A stretch of DNA of 46,005 nt from an uncultured Prevotella sp. (GTDB lineage Bacteria; Bacteroidota; Bacteroidia; Bacteroidales; Bacteroidaceae): contig CAMVAI010000017.1 in the NCBI GenBank assembly GCA_947165435.1, positions 1 through 46,005 of the forward strand, read 5' to 3'. The notes below the pieces were generated by a model. It did not search any database, was not told the DNA's origin, and saw nothing but the letters and a program-made list of their open reading frames with translations. Made by a program: the position numbers and the translations under genes. Shown in pieces: positions 39,689 to 46,005 of this stretch (position 1 is the stretch's first letter; the number at the start of each line of letters is the position of its first letter).

Positions 39689-41113
39689 ATGAAGAACGGA
39701 AAAACTTGTTTTGGCGTGATCATCGGGACACGCGCCTATTTTAACTCAGAACTGGCTAAAGACGTACGTAAGCAGTTGCTGAAGACCCTGGAAGAGGGTG
39801 GCTACGAATATATCATCCTGCCGGAGGATGCCACACCGACGGGCAGCAGCTCTATCGAGACCCGCGAAGACGGTCTGAAGGTGTCGAAGCAGTTCCGCCA
39901 GCACCGCGACGAGATAGACGGTATCATCGTCTCGCTGCCCAACTTCGGCTTCGAGATAGGCATCATCAATGCCATCAGCGATGCCGACCTCAACGTGCCC
40001 GTCATGGTGCAGGCCTGCGACGACGAGAACGACAAGGTGGATCTCGACTCGCGCCGCGATGCCTTCTGCGGCAAAATCTCGGTGTGTAACAACCTCTACC
40101 AATACGGCATCCCCTTCACCGACACCACGTTGCATACCTACTCCATCTACGACCCGTTGCTGCGCAAGGACATCGACCGCTTTGCAGCCATCTGCCGCGT
40201 GGTGAACGGACTGCGCCACTGCCGCTTAGGCCAGATTGGCACGCGCCCGTTGGGCTTCAACACCTGCCGGGCGTCGGAAAAACTGCTGCAGCGCAGCGGC
40301 ATCACCGTGGTGCCTGCCGACCTGAGCGAGATACTCTTTGCCGCACAGAAAATCAGCGACGACGACCCGAAATTCATCGAGATGTGCAACCGCACGTGCA
40401 ACTATGCCAAGGTGCCCGATGCCTACAAAGACAAGCTGGCCATTCAGGCGAAGTTCAGCGTGGCCGTCGAGAACTGGATTGAGGCCAACGACGTGCAGGC
40501 CGTGGCCATACAGTGCTGGGACTCGCTGGAACAGAACTACGGCTGTGCGCCCTGCGTCACCATGTCGATGCTGTCGGACAAACTGATACCCGCCGCCTGC
40601 GAGACCGACCTGGCCGGAGCCGTGTCGATGTATGCACTGACACTGGCCAGCGGAAAGGCCTCTGCCCTACTCGACTGGAACAACAACTTTGCCGAAGACC
40701 GCAGCAAGTGTGTATGCACCCACTGCGGCAACTACGCCAAGTCGTTCGTGGGCAACGACGACCTGAAGCTCGGCCCGCTCGGCGTCTTAGGGCGCACGTT
40801 AGGCAAGGTAAAGACCTTCGGTGCCGTCTATGCCAAGGTGTCGGAGGGCCCGTTCACCTTCTTCCGTATCTCCACCGACGACCCGAAGGGCTGCATCAAG
40901 GCCTATCTCGGCAAAGGCCAGATTACCAACGACCCCTACGGCATGGACGGCTGCATCGCCGTGACACAGGTGGACAACCTGCAGCAGCTCATGAAGTACA
41001 TCTGCAAGAACGGCTTCGAGCACCATGTGGCCATGACGCGTACCGACGTGGTTGACATCCTCAACGAAGCCATCGAGACCTACCTCGGCTGGCAGCTCTA
41101 CGTACATGAGTAG
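39689..41113 (+). CDS. L-fucose/L-arabinose isomerase-family protein
   Basis: This 474-residue protein has 'FGVIIGTRAYFNSELA' at the start and the family core 'VAIQCWDSLEQNYGCAPCVTMSMLSDKLIPAACETDLAGAV' split across residues ~272-312. Glu305 and Asp329 are 24 residues apart, the same spacing as the metal ligands Glu337 and Asp361 of E. coli FucI. His445/446 ('GFEHHVAMTR') could be the third ligand. A C-x-C-x2-C-like 'CVCTHCGNYAK' follows Asp329. The family interconverts aldoses and ketoses with Mn2+. It is the last gene of the transketolase-kinase operon and would plausibly generate the ketose that the kinase phosphorylates. The substrate is not known; D-apiose is suggested by pathway logic only. 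Start: ATG 39689. Confidence 0.85.
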   Translation: MKNGKTCFGVIIGTRAYFNSELAKDVRKQLLKTLEEGGYEYIILPEDATPTGSSSIETREDGLKVSKQFRQHRDEIDGIIVSLPNFGFEIGIINAISDADLNVPVMVQACDDENDKVDLDSRRDAFCGKISVCNNLYQYGIPFTDTTLHTYSIYDPLLRKDIDRFAAICRVVNGLRHCRLGQIGTRPLGFNTCRASEKLLQRSGITVVPADLSEILFAAQKISDDDPKFIEMCNRTCNYAKVPDAYKDKLAIQAKFSVAVENWIEANDVQAVAIQCWDSLEQNYGCAPCVTMSMLSDKLIPAACETDLAGAVSMYALTLASGKASALLDWNNNFAEDRSKCVCTHCGNYAKSFVGNDDLKLGPLGVLGRTLGKVKTFGAVYAKVSEGPFTFFRISTDDPKGCIKAYLGKGQITNDPYGMDGCIAVTQVDNLQQLMKYICKNGFEHHVAMTRTDVVDILNEAIETYLGWQLYVHE

Positions 41114-41156
41114 TGCCATACACGCATGTTCCCGATGATGACCACCGGGAGACGTT

Positions 41157-42272
41157 CTAATCCTTGAATTCCAGTTCGAGTTGTATCCAGCGGGGATGCC
41201 TATGACCGTTACTCTGGCCGGCATCCTCGCTGGATGTTGCATTCCCGGGATTCGACACCCCGAGGCCCAGCAGGCGGATGGCATGCGCCGGACCGTAGCT
41301 TACCTCGCTCATCAGCTGTTTCGCCAAGGGCAGTATCTGGTCTTTGGTGCGCAGGACATGGCCTACGGTCGTGCTGCGCGTGATCTGCCGGAAGTCCTGA
41401 TACTTCACTTTCAGCGTCAGTGTATGGCCGTCGAAGTCCGCCTTCTCCAACCGCTGTACCAGTTCGAGCACGGTATGGTATAGTTCGATGGTCACCTGTG
41501 CCGGTTCGTAGAGGTCGGCCTCATAGGTGCGCTCACAGCTGCACGACTTACGCTCCCACTCCGACACCACCGGCCGGTTGTCGATGCCCCGTGCGAAGTC
41601 GTAGAAGACACGCCCCATCTTGCCAAACTCCTCCATGAGGTGCTGCAGCGACTGCCCGCGCAGGTCGCGCCCGGTAAAGATGCCCATGCGGTGCATCTTC
41701 TCGGCCGTCTTGCGCCCCACGCCCCAGATGCGCGTCACGTCGAGGCGGTCGATGAACTCCTGTGCCTTATCGGGATGAATCACGCAGAGGCCGTCGGGCT
41801 TGCGATAGTCGGAGGCTATCTTCGCCAGAAACTTACAGTACGACACCCCTGCCGAGGCCGTCAGTCCGGTTGTCTCGACAATGCGCTGCTTGATTTCCTT
41901 GGCGATATCGACCGCTAAGGGCATATCCTTCTTGTTGGCGGTCACATCCAGGAAAGCCTCGTCGAGCGACAGCGGTTCGATGAGGTCGGTATAGTCCTGG
42001 AAGATGCTGCGTATCTGCCCGCTCACCTCCTTGTATTTCGAGAAGTGCGGCTCAACGATGAGCAAGCCGGGACAGAGCCGCTTGGCCATCTGGATAGACT
42101 GTGCAGAATGCACCCCAAAGCGGCGCGCCTCGTAGCTGGCCGTCGATACCACGCCACGTTCGGCATCCCACCCCACGGCCACGGGTTTGCCACGCAACTC
42201 AGGATGGTCGCGCTGCTCGACAGCCGCAAAGAACTGGTCCATGTCAACGTGTATGATTTTCCGCTCCGCCAT
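41157..42272 (-). CDS. dinB: DNA polymerase IV (Y-family translesion polymerase)
   Basis: This 371-residue enzyme performs error-prone bypass of DNA lesions. Catalytic acids: Asp10 in 'IIHVDMDQFFAAVEQ', and Asp104-Glu105 in 'PLSLDEAFLDVT'. 'GVVSTASYEARRFGV' is the finger-domain motif, 'VTRIWGVGRKTAEKMHRMGI' is the helix-hairpin-helix thumb, and the little-finger domain ends near 'AHAIRLLGLGVSNP'. The C-terminus 'WIQLELEFKD' resembles the sliding-clamp-binding motif. Start: ATG 42272 (M-A-E-R-K); the frame reaches two codons further only to a TTG within a 22-bp repeat. It is transcribed after the helicase gene (51-base gap) and converges with the isomerase gene. Confidence 0.96.
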   Translation of the reverse strand: MAERKIIHVDMDQFFAAVEQRDHPELRGKPVAVGWDAERGVVSTASYEARRFGVHSAQSIQMAKRLCPGLLIVEPHFSKYKEVSGQIRSIFQDYTDLIEPLSLDEAFLDVTANKKDMPLAVDIAKEIKQRIVETTGLTASAGVSYCKFLAKIASDYRKPDGLCVIHPDKAQEFIDRLDVTRIWGVGRKTAEKMHRMGIFTGRDLRGQSLQHLMEEFGKMGRVFYDFARGIDNRPVVSEWERKSCSCERTYEADLYEPAQVTIELYHTVLELVQRLEKADFDGHTLTLKVKYQDFRQITRSTTVGHVLRTKDQILPLAKQLMSEVSYGPAHAIRLLGLGVSNPGNATSSEDAGQSNGHRHPRWIQLELEFKD

Positions 42273-42274
42273 TT

Positions 42275-42340
42275 CCAAATGATGATGAAGCTATCTCCAA
42301 ATGATGATGAAGCTATCTCCGACTTATGATGAAGCCATTC
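42275..42340. repeat. 22-bp repeat at the helicase stop/dinB start junction
   Basis: CCAAATGATGATGAAGCTAT plus CT occurs at 42275-42296 and 42297-42318. A third, diverged unit (42319-42340) contains the stop codon and last codons of the helicase. The repeat looks like a duplication of the helicase gene's 3' end that pushed dinB further downstream. Confidence 0.75.
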
Positions 42341-44486
42341 GATTCATCATCAGGCGGATCTCGTCGTAGGTGACTTCAGACGGACAGAGGTTCTTGATGG
42401 CGGTGGAGCCGTCGGCAGTGCCTATCTTGCGGATGATATTGGCAATTATAAGCTGGTGCTCGCGCGAGCAGAGGTCGTCAAGGTCCACCTCGCCGGCATC
42501 GACATAGCGTGCCAGATGGCCGATGACGGTGCCCAGCGTCAGGGAGCGTTCACGGGCTATCTCTTCCGGCGTCTTATGCTGGCGGTAGAGGGCGAGGCTG
42601 ATTTCCCACGTCTTGGGCTTTTCTTCTTTGGGAGCCTTAGGCTTCCTCTCCCGCTGACGTTTGGGTTTCAAGTCGCTTTCTTCCAACGCATCGAGCATAG
42701 ACATCTGCTTCTCTTTCAGGTAGGTAGTGACCGTAAAACCTTTCTCCGCAATCTTTATCAGCAGGTAGCGGCGCGAGAGCCACGTCTGCCGCTCGTCGGG
42801 CAGGGCGTTACCCAGGCGACGGGCTGCCTGTTTGTTATTGGTCTCCACCTTGGCGGTGAGTGTCAGGGGCTTGGCAAGGATGGTGTTCAGCGTGTCGGCA
42901 AAGTAGTCGGCACTGCGCTTCACGCGCTCCAGGAAGTCGCTGTCGCGCAACTGCTCGATGGTCATCGTCTGAATCTTCTGCTGCCACTTCACGGCCACGT
43001 CGATGACCTTCTGGCGGATGTCCAGCAGGGCCTGGTCGTGGAGTTGCTTCAGCGAGGCGTGACTGTGGTAGAAGAACTCGGCAAAGATGCGCACCATCGC
43101 CTCCTGCTGGTAGAGCAGCGGACGGAAATCGAAGAGTTGCAGCAGCAGGTAGCGCTCGTACTCTTGCTTCAACTGCGGCAGTTGTCCGATGCTGCGCTGC
43201 GCCTCCGATTCCTGTTGGGCGATATAGGAATCCACCCGCTCGTCGTTGATGATAGCGCGTGCCTGCAGGGGTGATGCCAGCACCAGACCTTCCAGCGTAC
43301 GGCAGCGGCTCAGCGCCACATACACCTGACCAGGCGCAAACGACTGGTTGGCATCGATGATGGCACGGTCGAACGTCAGGCCCTGACTCTTGTGGATGGT
43401 GATGGCCCACGCCAGTCGCAGCGGCAGCTGCTTGAAAGTGCCCTGCACCTCCGCCTCTATCTCTCGCGTCTTCTCGTTCAGCGTGTAGCGGGTGTTCTCC
43501 CATTCCAGGGGTTCCACCTCGATGGCATCAGCGTCGCCCTCGCAATAGACGGTCAGCCGCTGCTCGCCGATTTCCCGTATGTGTCCGATGCGTCCGTTGT
43601 AGTAGCGGTGCTCGCCCGACGGGTCGTTCTTGACAAACATCACCTGCGCCCCTTGTTTCAGCACCAGTGTCTCTGCCGTGGGATAAGAATAGTCGGGGAA
43701 CGTACCCTTCACCTCCGCCCGATACTGGAACATACGACCCGGCAGCTTCTGCAGTTCCGACTCGTTGTAGTAGTTGGCAAGGTTGTTGTGGGTGGTCAGG
43801 CGGATGCCCCCTCTCTCGGAGGGGGATGGGGGGAGGCTCCTCTTATTCAGCGCATCCAGTGCCTCCTGCGACGGATGGCCGCCGCGTACCTGATTCAGTA
43901 TCTCGATGAACTTGCTGTCCTGCTGGCGATAGACGTGCTCCAGCTGGATGGTGACGTAGTCAATCTGCTGCAGGGCTTTGGAACCGAAGAAATACGGCGT
44001 GTCGTAATACGGCTTCAGCACCTGCTCGTCCTCGGGCGTGACCACAGGCGTCAGTTGTGCCAGGTCGCCAATCATCAGCAGCTGCACACCGCCAAAGGGC
44101 TGGTAGCGGTCGCGGAAGCGGCGCAGCACACTGTCGATGGCATCGAGCAGGTCGGCACGCACCATCGATATCTCGTCGATAATCAGCAGGTCGATGGAGG
44201 CGATAATCTTCCGTTTCTCGCGCCCGAAGTCGAACTTGCTCTCTACCTTCGCCCCCGGCACGTATGGCGAGAACGGCAGCTGGAAGAACGAGTGGATGGT
44301 GACGCCCCCCGCATTGATGGCCGCCACACCCGTCGGTGCCACCACGATAGGCCGCTTGCGCGAGTGCTGCACCACCGTTTTCAGAAACGTCGTCTTGCCC
44401 GTACCGGCCTTACCGGTCAGGAAGATGCTACGCCCCGTATTCTCCACAAAGTCCCATGCTATCTGCAGGTCGTTGTTACGCTCCAT
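42324..44486 (-). CDS. PIF1-like helicase with RecQ-type C-terminal HTH
   Basis: This 720-residue SF1B helicase has Walker A 'GKAGTGKTTFL' at 25-35, 'VVAPTGVAAINAGGVTIHSFF' (motif Ia), Walker B 'DLLIIDEISMVRADLLD', and 'FGGVQLLMIGDLAQLTPV'. 'LRLAWAITIHKSQGLTFDRAIID' and 'VYVALSRCRTLEGL' are the late motifs. The C-terminal ~90 residues after a Lys/Arg-rich linker ('KPKRQRERKPKAPKEEK') contain 'HKTPEEIARERSLTLGTVIGHLARYV', a RecQ-C-terminal-type helix-turn-helix. It probably unwinds DNA at G-quadruplexes or stalled forks. Start: ATG 44486 (M-E-R-N-N-D-L-Q); the frame is open 92 codons further, but that is nrdG read in another frame. At about residue 215 the peptide L-P-P-S-P-S-E-R-G-G derives from an inserted GC-rich palindromic repeat. 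Confidence 0.92.
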   Translation of the reverse strand: MERNNDLQIAWDFVENTGRSIFLTGKAGTGKTTFLKTVVQHSRKRPIVVAPTGVAAINAGGVTIHSFFQLPFSPYVPGAKVESKFDFGREKRKIIASIDLLIIDEISMVRADLLDAIDSVLRRFRDRYQPFGGVQLLMIGDLAQLTPVVTPEDEQVLKPYYDTPYFFGSKALQQIDYVTIQLEHVYRQQDSKFIEILNQVRGGHPSQEALDALNKRSLPPSPSERGGIRLTTHNNLANYYNESELQKLPGRMFQYRAEVKGTFPDYSYPTAETLVLKQGAQVMFVKNDPSGEHRYYNGRIGHIREIGEQRLTVYCEGDADAIEVEPLEWENTRYTLNEKTREIEAEVQGTFKQLPLRLAWAITIHKSQGLTFDRAIIDANQSFAPGQVYVALSRCRTLEGLVLASPLQARAIINDERVDSYIAQQESEAQRSIGQLPQLKQEYERYLLLQLFDFRPLLYQQEAMVRIFAEFFYHSHASLKQLHDQALLDIRQKVIDVAVKWQQKIQTMTIEQLRDSDFLERVKRSADYFADTLNTILAKPLTLTAKVETNNKQAARRLGNALPDERQTWLSRRYLLIKIAEKGFTVTTYLKEKQMSMLDALEESDLKPKRQRERKPKAPKEEKPKTWEISLALYRQHKTPEEIARERSLTLGTVIGHLARYVDAGEVDLDDLCSREHQLIIANIIRKIGTADGSTAIKNLCPSEVTYDEIRLMMNRMASS
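43807..43837 (-). repeat. GC-rich palindromic repeat inserted in the helicase gene
   Basis: The DNA (CCCCCTCTCTCGGAGGGGG core) is a diverged relative of the palindromic repeats at 11027, 31310 and 31531. It adds the peptide S-L-P-P-S-P-S-E-R-G-G between 'ALDALNKR' and 'IRLTTHNN' without breaking the frame, at a surface loop between helicase motifs. Confidence 0.6.
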
Positions 44487-44560
44487 ATCTTGTCGTTTGT
44501 TTTCCTGTTCAACCCTTATCGGCAGCTCTCGCCCGGTCCTCGTCGGTGAGAGCAACACGG

Positions 44561-45046
44561 CTATGCCAGCCGTCCTACGGGCTGCCGCCAGAACCGGTAG
44601 GTGATGTCCTCGAACGTGCCGTCCATCAGCTGGCGGTAAAGCCGCTGGTTGGTGGTAGGCGACTTGAGCGGGCCCAAATGCTTGATGTACGGGCCTACCT
44701 TGATATAGTCGAAGTCCTGCCGGTTCACCGCCGACGGAATGCGCAGTCTGCCACTGTACCACGCCACATGGAACTGGGGGTGATACTCATGGATGTACTG
44801 CGCCAGCTGGTTGACGCCCACCGGGTCGGCATCGCCGCCCATGAGCGCAATGCAGGTGATGTCGGTGCCATACTGCGACACGAAGTCGTCGATGGCATCG
44901 GTGTTCAGCGGCATGCCGATGTCCTCCCAGAGGTATTGGCTATGACAACCCGGGCAGTGACACGGGCAATTCGAGATGTTGATGGCCAGCGTCACCTCGT
45001 CGGGTATCTCCTGAAATACAATTCCTGTATTAACGTACTTGAGCAT
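44561..45046 (-). CDS. nrdG: Anaerobic ribonucleotide reductase activating enzyme
   Basis: This 161-residue radical-SAM enzyme uses a 4Fe-4S cluster and S-adenosylmethionine to create the glycyl radical on NrdD. The C-x3-C-x2-C motif is seen in 'NCPCHCPGCHSQ' (~residues 26-37). 'IALMGGDADP' replaces the usual G-G-E-P-type glycine motif. 'DYIKVGPYIKHLGPLKSPTTNQRLY' is typical of NrdG. Length is normal (~155-175). Start: ATG 45046 (M-L-K-Y-V-N-T-G); an upstream ATG at 45100 would add 18 residues overlapping low-complexity sequence and is unlikely. It follows nrdD after 57 bases. Confidence 0.95.
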   Translation of the reverse strand: MLKYVNTGIVFQEIPDEVTLAINISNCPCHCPGCHSQYLWEDIGMPLNTDAIDDFVSQYGTDITCIALMGGDADPVGVNQLAQYIHEYHPQFHVAWYSGRLRIPSAVNRQDFDYIKVGPYIKHLGPLKSPTTNQRLYRQLMDGTFEDITYRFWRQPVGRLA

Positions 45047-45103
45047 AAGAACAATTATAATGACAAATGAGAAATGAAAGAAATGAGAAATTCCTTTCAT
45101 TTC

Positions 45104-46005
45104 TCACTTAGACACATGCGCATAGTATCTGCGTGCAGCCTCCTCCTGGCGCGGCTGCGAGAAGTTGCTGACACGCTTCAGGTAGCCGATGATGCGGGTC
45201 ATGTAGTCCACATTCTTCGAGTGGCACTTCGGACATTCGTGCAGGTAGCGCTTGTCGATGTGTCCGCAGTCGTTGCACACGGTATTGGGGATGTTGAACG
45301 TGAAGTAGTTGCAGCCCTCCTGTGCAGCCACCTTCAGCAGGTGCAGGTACTGCTGCTTCGACAGGTGCTCCTCCAGGTTCATGTGCAGTGCCGAGCCGCC
45401 GGTGAGATGCTCGATGTAGGGACGGCCGTGCAGCTTGAACTTGTCGATGACAGACAGCGAGTCGTCCTCGACGACGTAGAAATACGAGTTGTAGCAGTCG
45501 CGCGGCACGAAGTAGCCGTCCTCGCGGTCCCACTTGGCATGCTTCACACCCACGTTCTCTGCCGGAATCATCTCGCAGTTGAACATCACTTCCTTCGTGC
45601 GGTACTGCTTGTTATACTTCTCGATAAGACCGAGGATGCCCTGCACGAAGTGCTTGTAGTCGTCGTTGGGTGTAATCTTCAGGCCCATGAACTCGGCCGC
45701 CTCCACCAGTCCGTTGATACCGATGGTCAGATACTGGCGGTTGATGTTGATATAGCCGGCATCGAACAGCGGCAGCATGCCGTGCTCCTGCAGCTCCTTC
45801 AGGTTCTCGTTGTAGGCCAGCTGTACCTTATGGCACATGTCGATGACGCCGCCGAGATACTCCAGATAGTCTATCTTATGGTTCACGGCATACTGTATGC
45901 AACGGTTCAGATTGATGGTGAGCACCGACTTCGAACCCGTCGAGACACCGCCGGCACCCAGCGTATAGCTGAAGCCGTTGTCGGTAATCTCGTTGCGCAG
46001 ACGGC
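45104..46005 (-). CDS. nrdD: Anaerobic ribonucleoside-triphosphate reductase (3' part)
   Basis: Only the last ~299 codons are in the window; the gene continues past the right edge. Frame continuity is clear up to 46003, with 'RLRNEITDNGFSYTLGAGG' and 'STGSKSVLTINLNRCIQYAV' preceding the internal GTG at 45925. Near the C-terminus are the zinc-binding cysteines 'TVCNDCGHID' and 'HECPKCHSKN', and the glycyl-radical motif 'TRIIGYLKRVSNFS' with the radical on the Gly. This is class III reductase, which makes deoxynucleotides without oxygen. Together with nrdG it indicates anaerobic growth. Confidence 0.96.
   Translation of the reverse strand, partial: RLRNEITDNGFSYTLGAGGVSTGSKSVLTINLNRCIQYAVNHKIDYLEYLGGVIDMCHKVQLAYNENLKELQEHGMLPLFDAGYININRQYLTIGINGLVEAAEFMGLKITPNDDYKHFVQGILGLIEKYNKQYRTKEVMFNCEMIPAENVGVKHAKWDREDGYFVPRDCYNSYFYVVEDDSLSVIDKFKLHGRPYIEHLTGGSALHMNLEEHLSKQQYLHLLKVAAQEGCNYFTFNIPNTVCNDCGHIDKRYLHECPKCHSKNVDYMTRIIGYLKRVSNFSQPRQEEAARRYYAHVSK

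Noticed and set aside
41120..41150. Bidirectional terminator between the isomerase and dinB
   Set aside because: Only a 5-6-bp stem (TCCCG/CGGGA) without a U-tract on either strand is visible, which is too weak to call.
44487..44762. N-terminal extension of the helicase
   Set aside because: The upstream 92 codons are nrdG sequence in another frame; the Walker-A-containing start at 44486 is typical for the family.

Overview
The window looks like a chromosome segment from a Bacteroidales bacterium, most likely a Prevotella-type organism. The evidence is sequence character: Bacteroidetes-style lipoprotein signals (Cys followed by Ser/Asp/Glu), a fimbrillin-family protein, GLUG, BACON and Listeria-Bacteroides repeat domains, C-terminal blocks of the 'Y-N-L-x-G-Q-x-V ... 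N-G-R-K' type, and promoters of the TTTG/TAnnTTTG kind. No rRNA, tRNA, IS transposase or CRISPR array was found.

Region 1 (about 0.1-30.9 kb, all minus strand) is one long gene train of twelve large genes and one small one. The gaps are small, two genes overlap by ATGA, and a strong terminator sits at the far end (102-153). In transcription order it encodes six consecutive MACPF/perforin-like lipoproteins (30671 down to 21160), then four exported proteins of 611, 913, 1813 and 2768 residues rich in GLUG beta-helix repeats, then a ~45-residue small protein, a fimbrillin-like lipoprotein and a Big_2-type lipoprotein. Three of the MACPF proteins keep the G-T-H signature and three have lost it. 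I read this as a dedicated cell-surface apparatus, possibly a hetero-oligomeric pore or antagonism system delivered with giant adhesins. I know of no described system with this composition, and it is the main candidate for novelty here.

Region 2 (30.7-31.9 kb) is a 1.2-kb gene-free stretch upstream of that operon. It holds a candidate promoter, a 12-bp direct repeat with an exact 21-bp period, hairpin-forming tandem repeats in the presumed leader, and a ~140-bp GC-rich palindromic element present twice in inverted orientation.

Region 3 (31.9-35.8 kb, minus) has gpmI (glycolysis) and a membrane-anchored TPR plus SpoIIE-type PP2C phosphatase with a heptad minisatellite in its coiled coil. Both have recognisable Bacteroidetes promoters.

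Region 4 (35.9-41.1 kb, plus) is a small carbohydrate operon: split transketolase (N and C subunits), an FGGY kinase that resembles glycerol kinase but lacks two glycerol contacts, and an L-fucose isomerase-family enzyme. Isomerase, kinase and two-subunit transketolase together match the logic of the D-apiose transketolase pathway. A 101-bp unit repeated three times separates the two transketolase genes.

Region 5 (41.1-46.0 kb, minus) contains dinB (Pol IV), a PIF1-like helicase with a RecQ-type C-terminal helix-turn-helix, nrdG, and the 3' part of nrdD, which runs off the right edge. GC-rich palindromic repeats have entered two genes in frame (the 1813-residue protein and the helicase).
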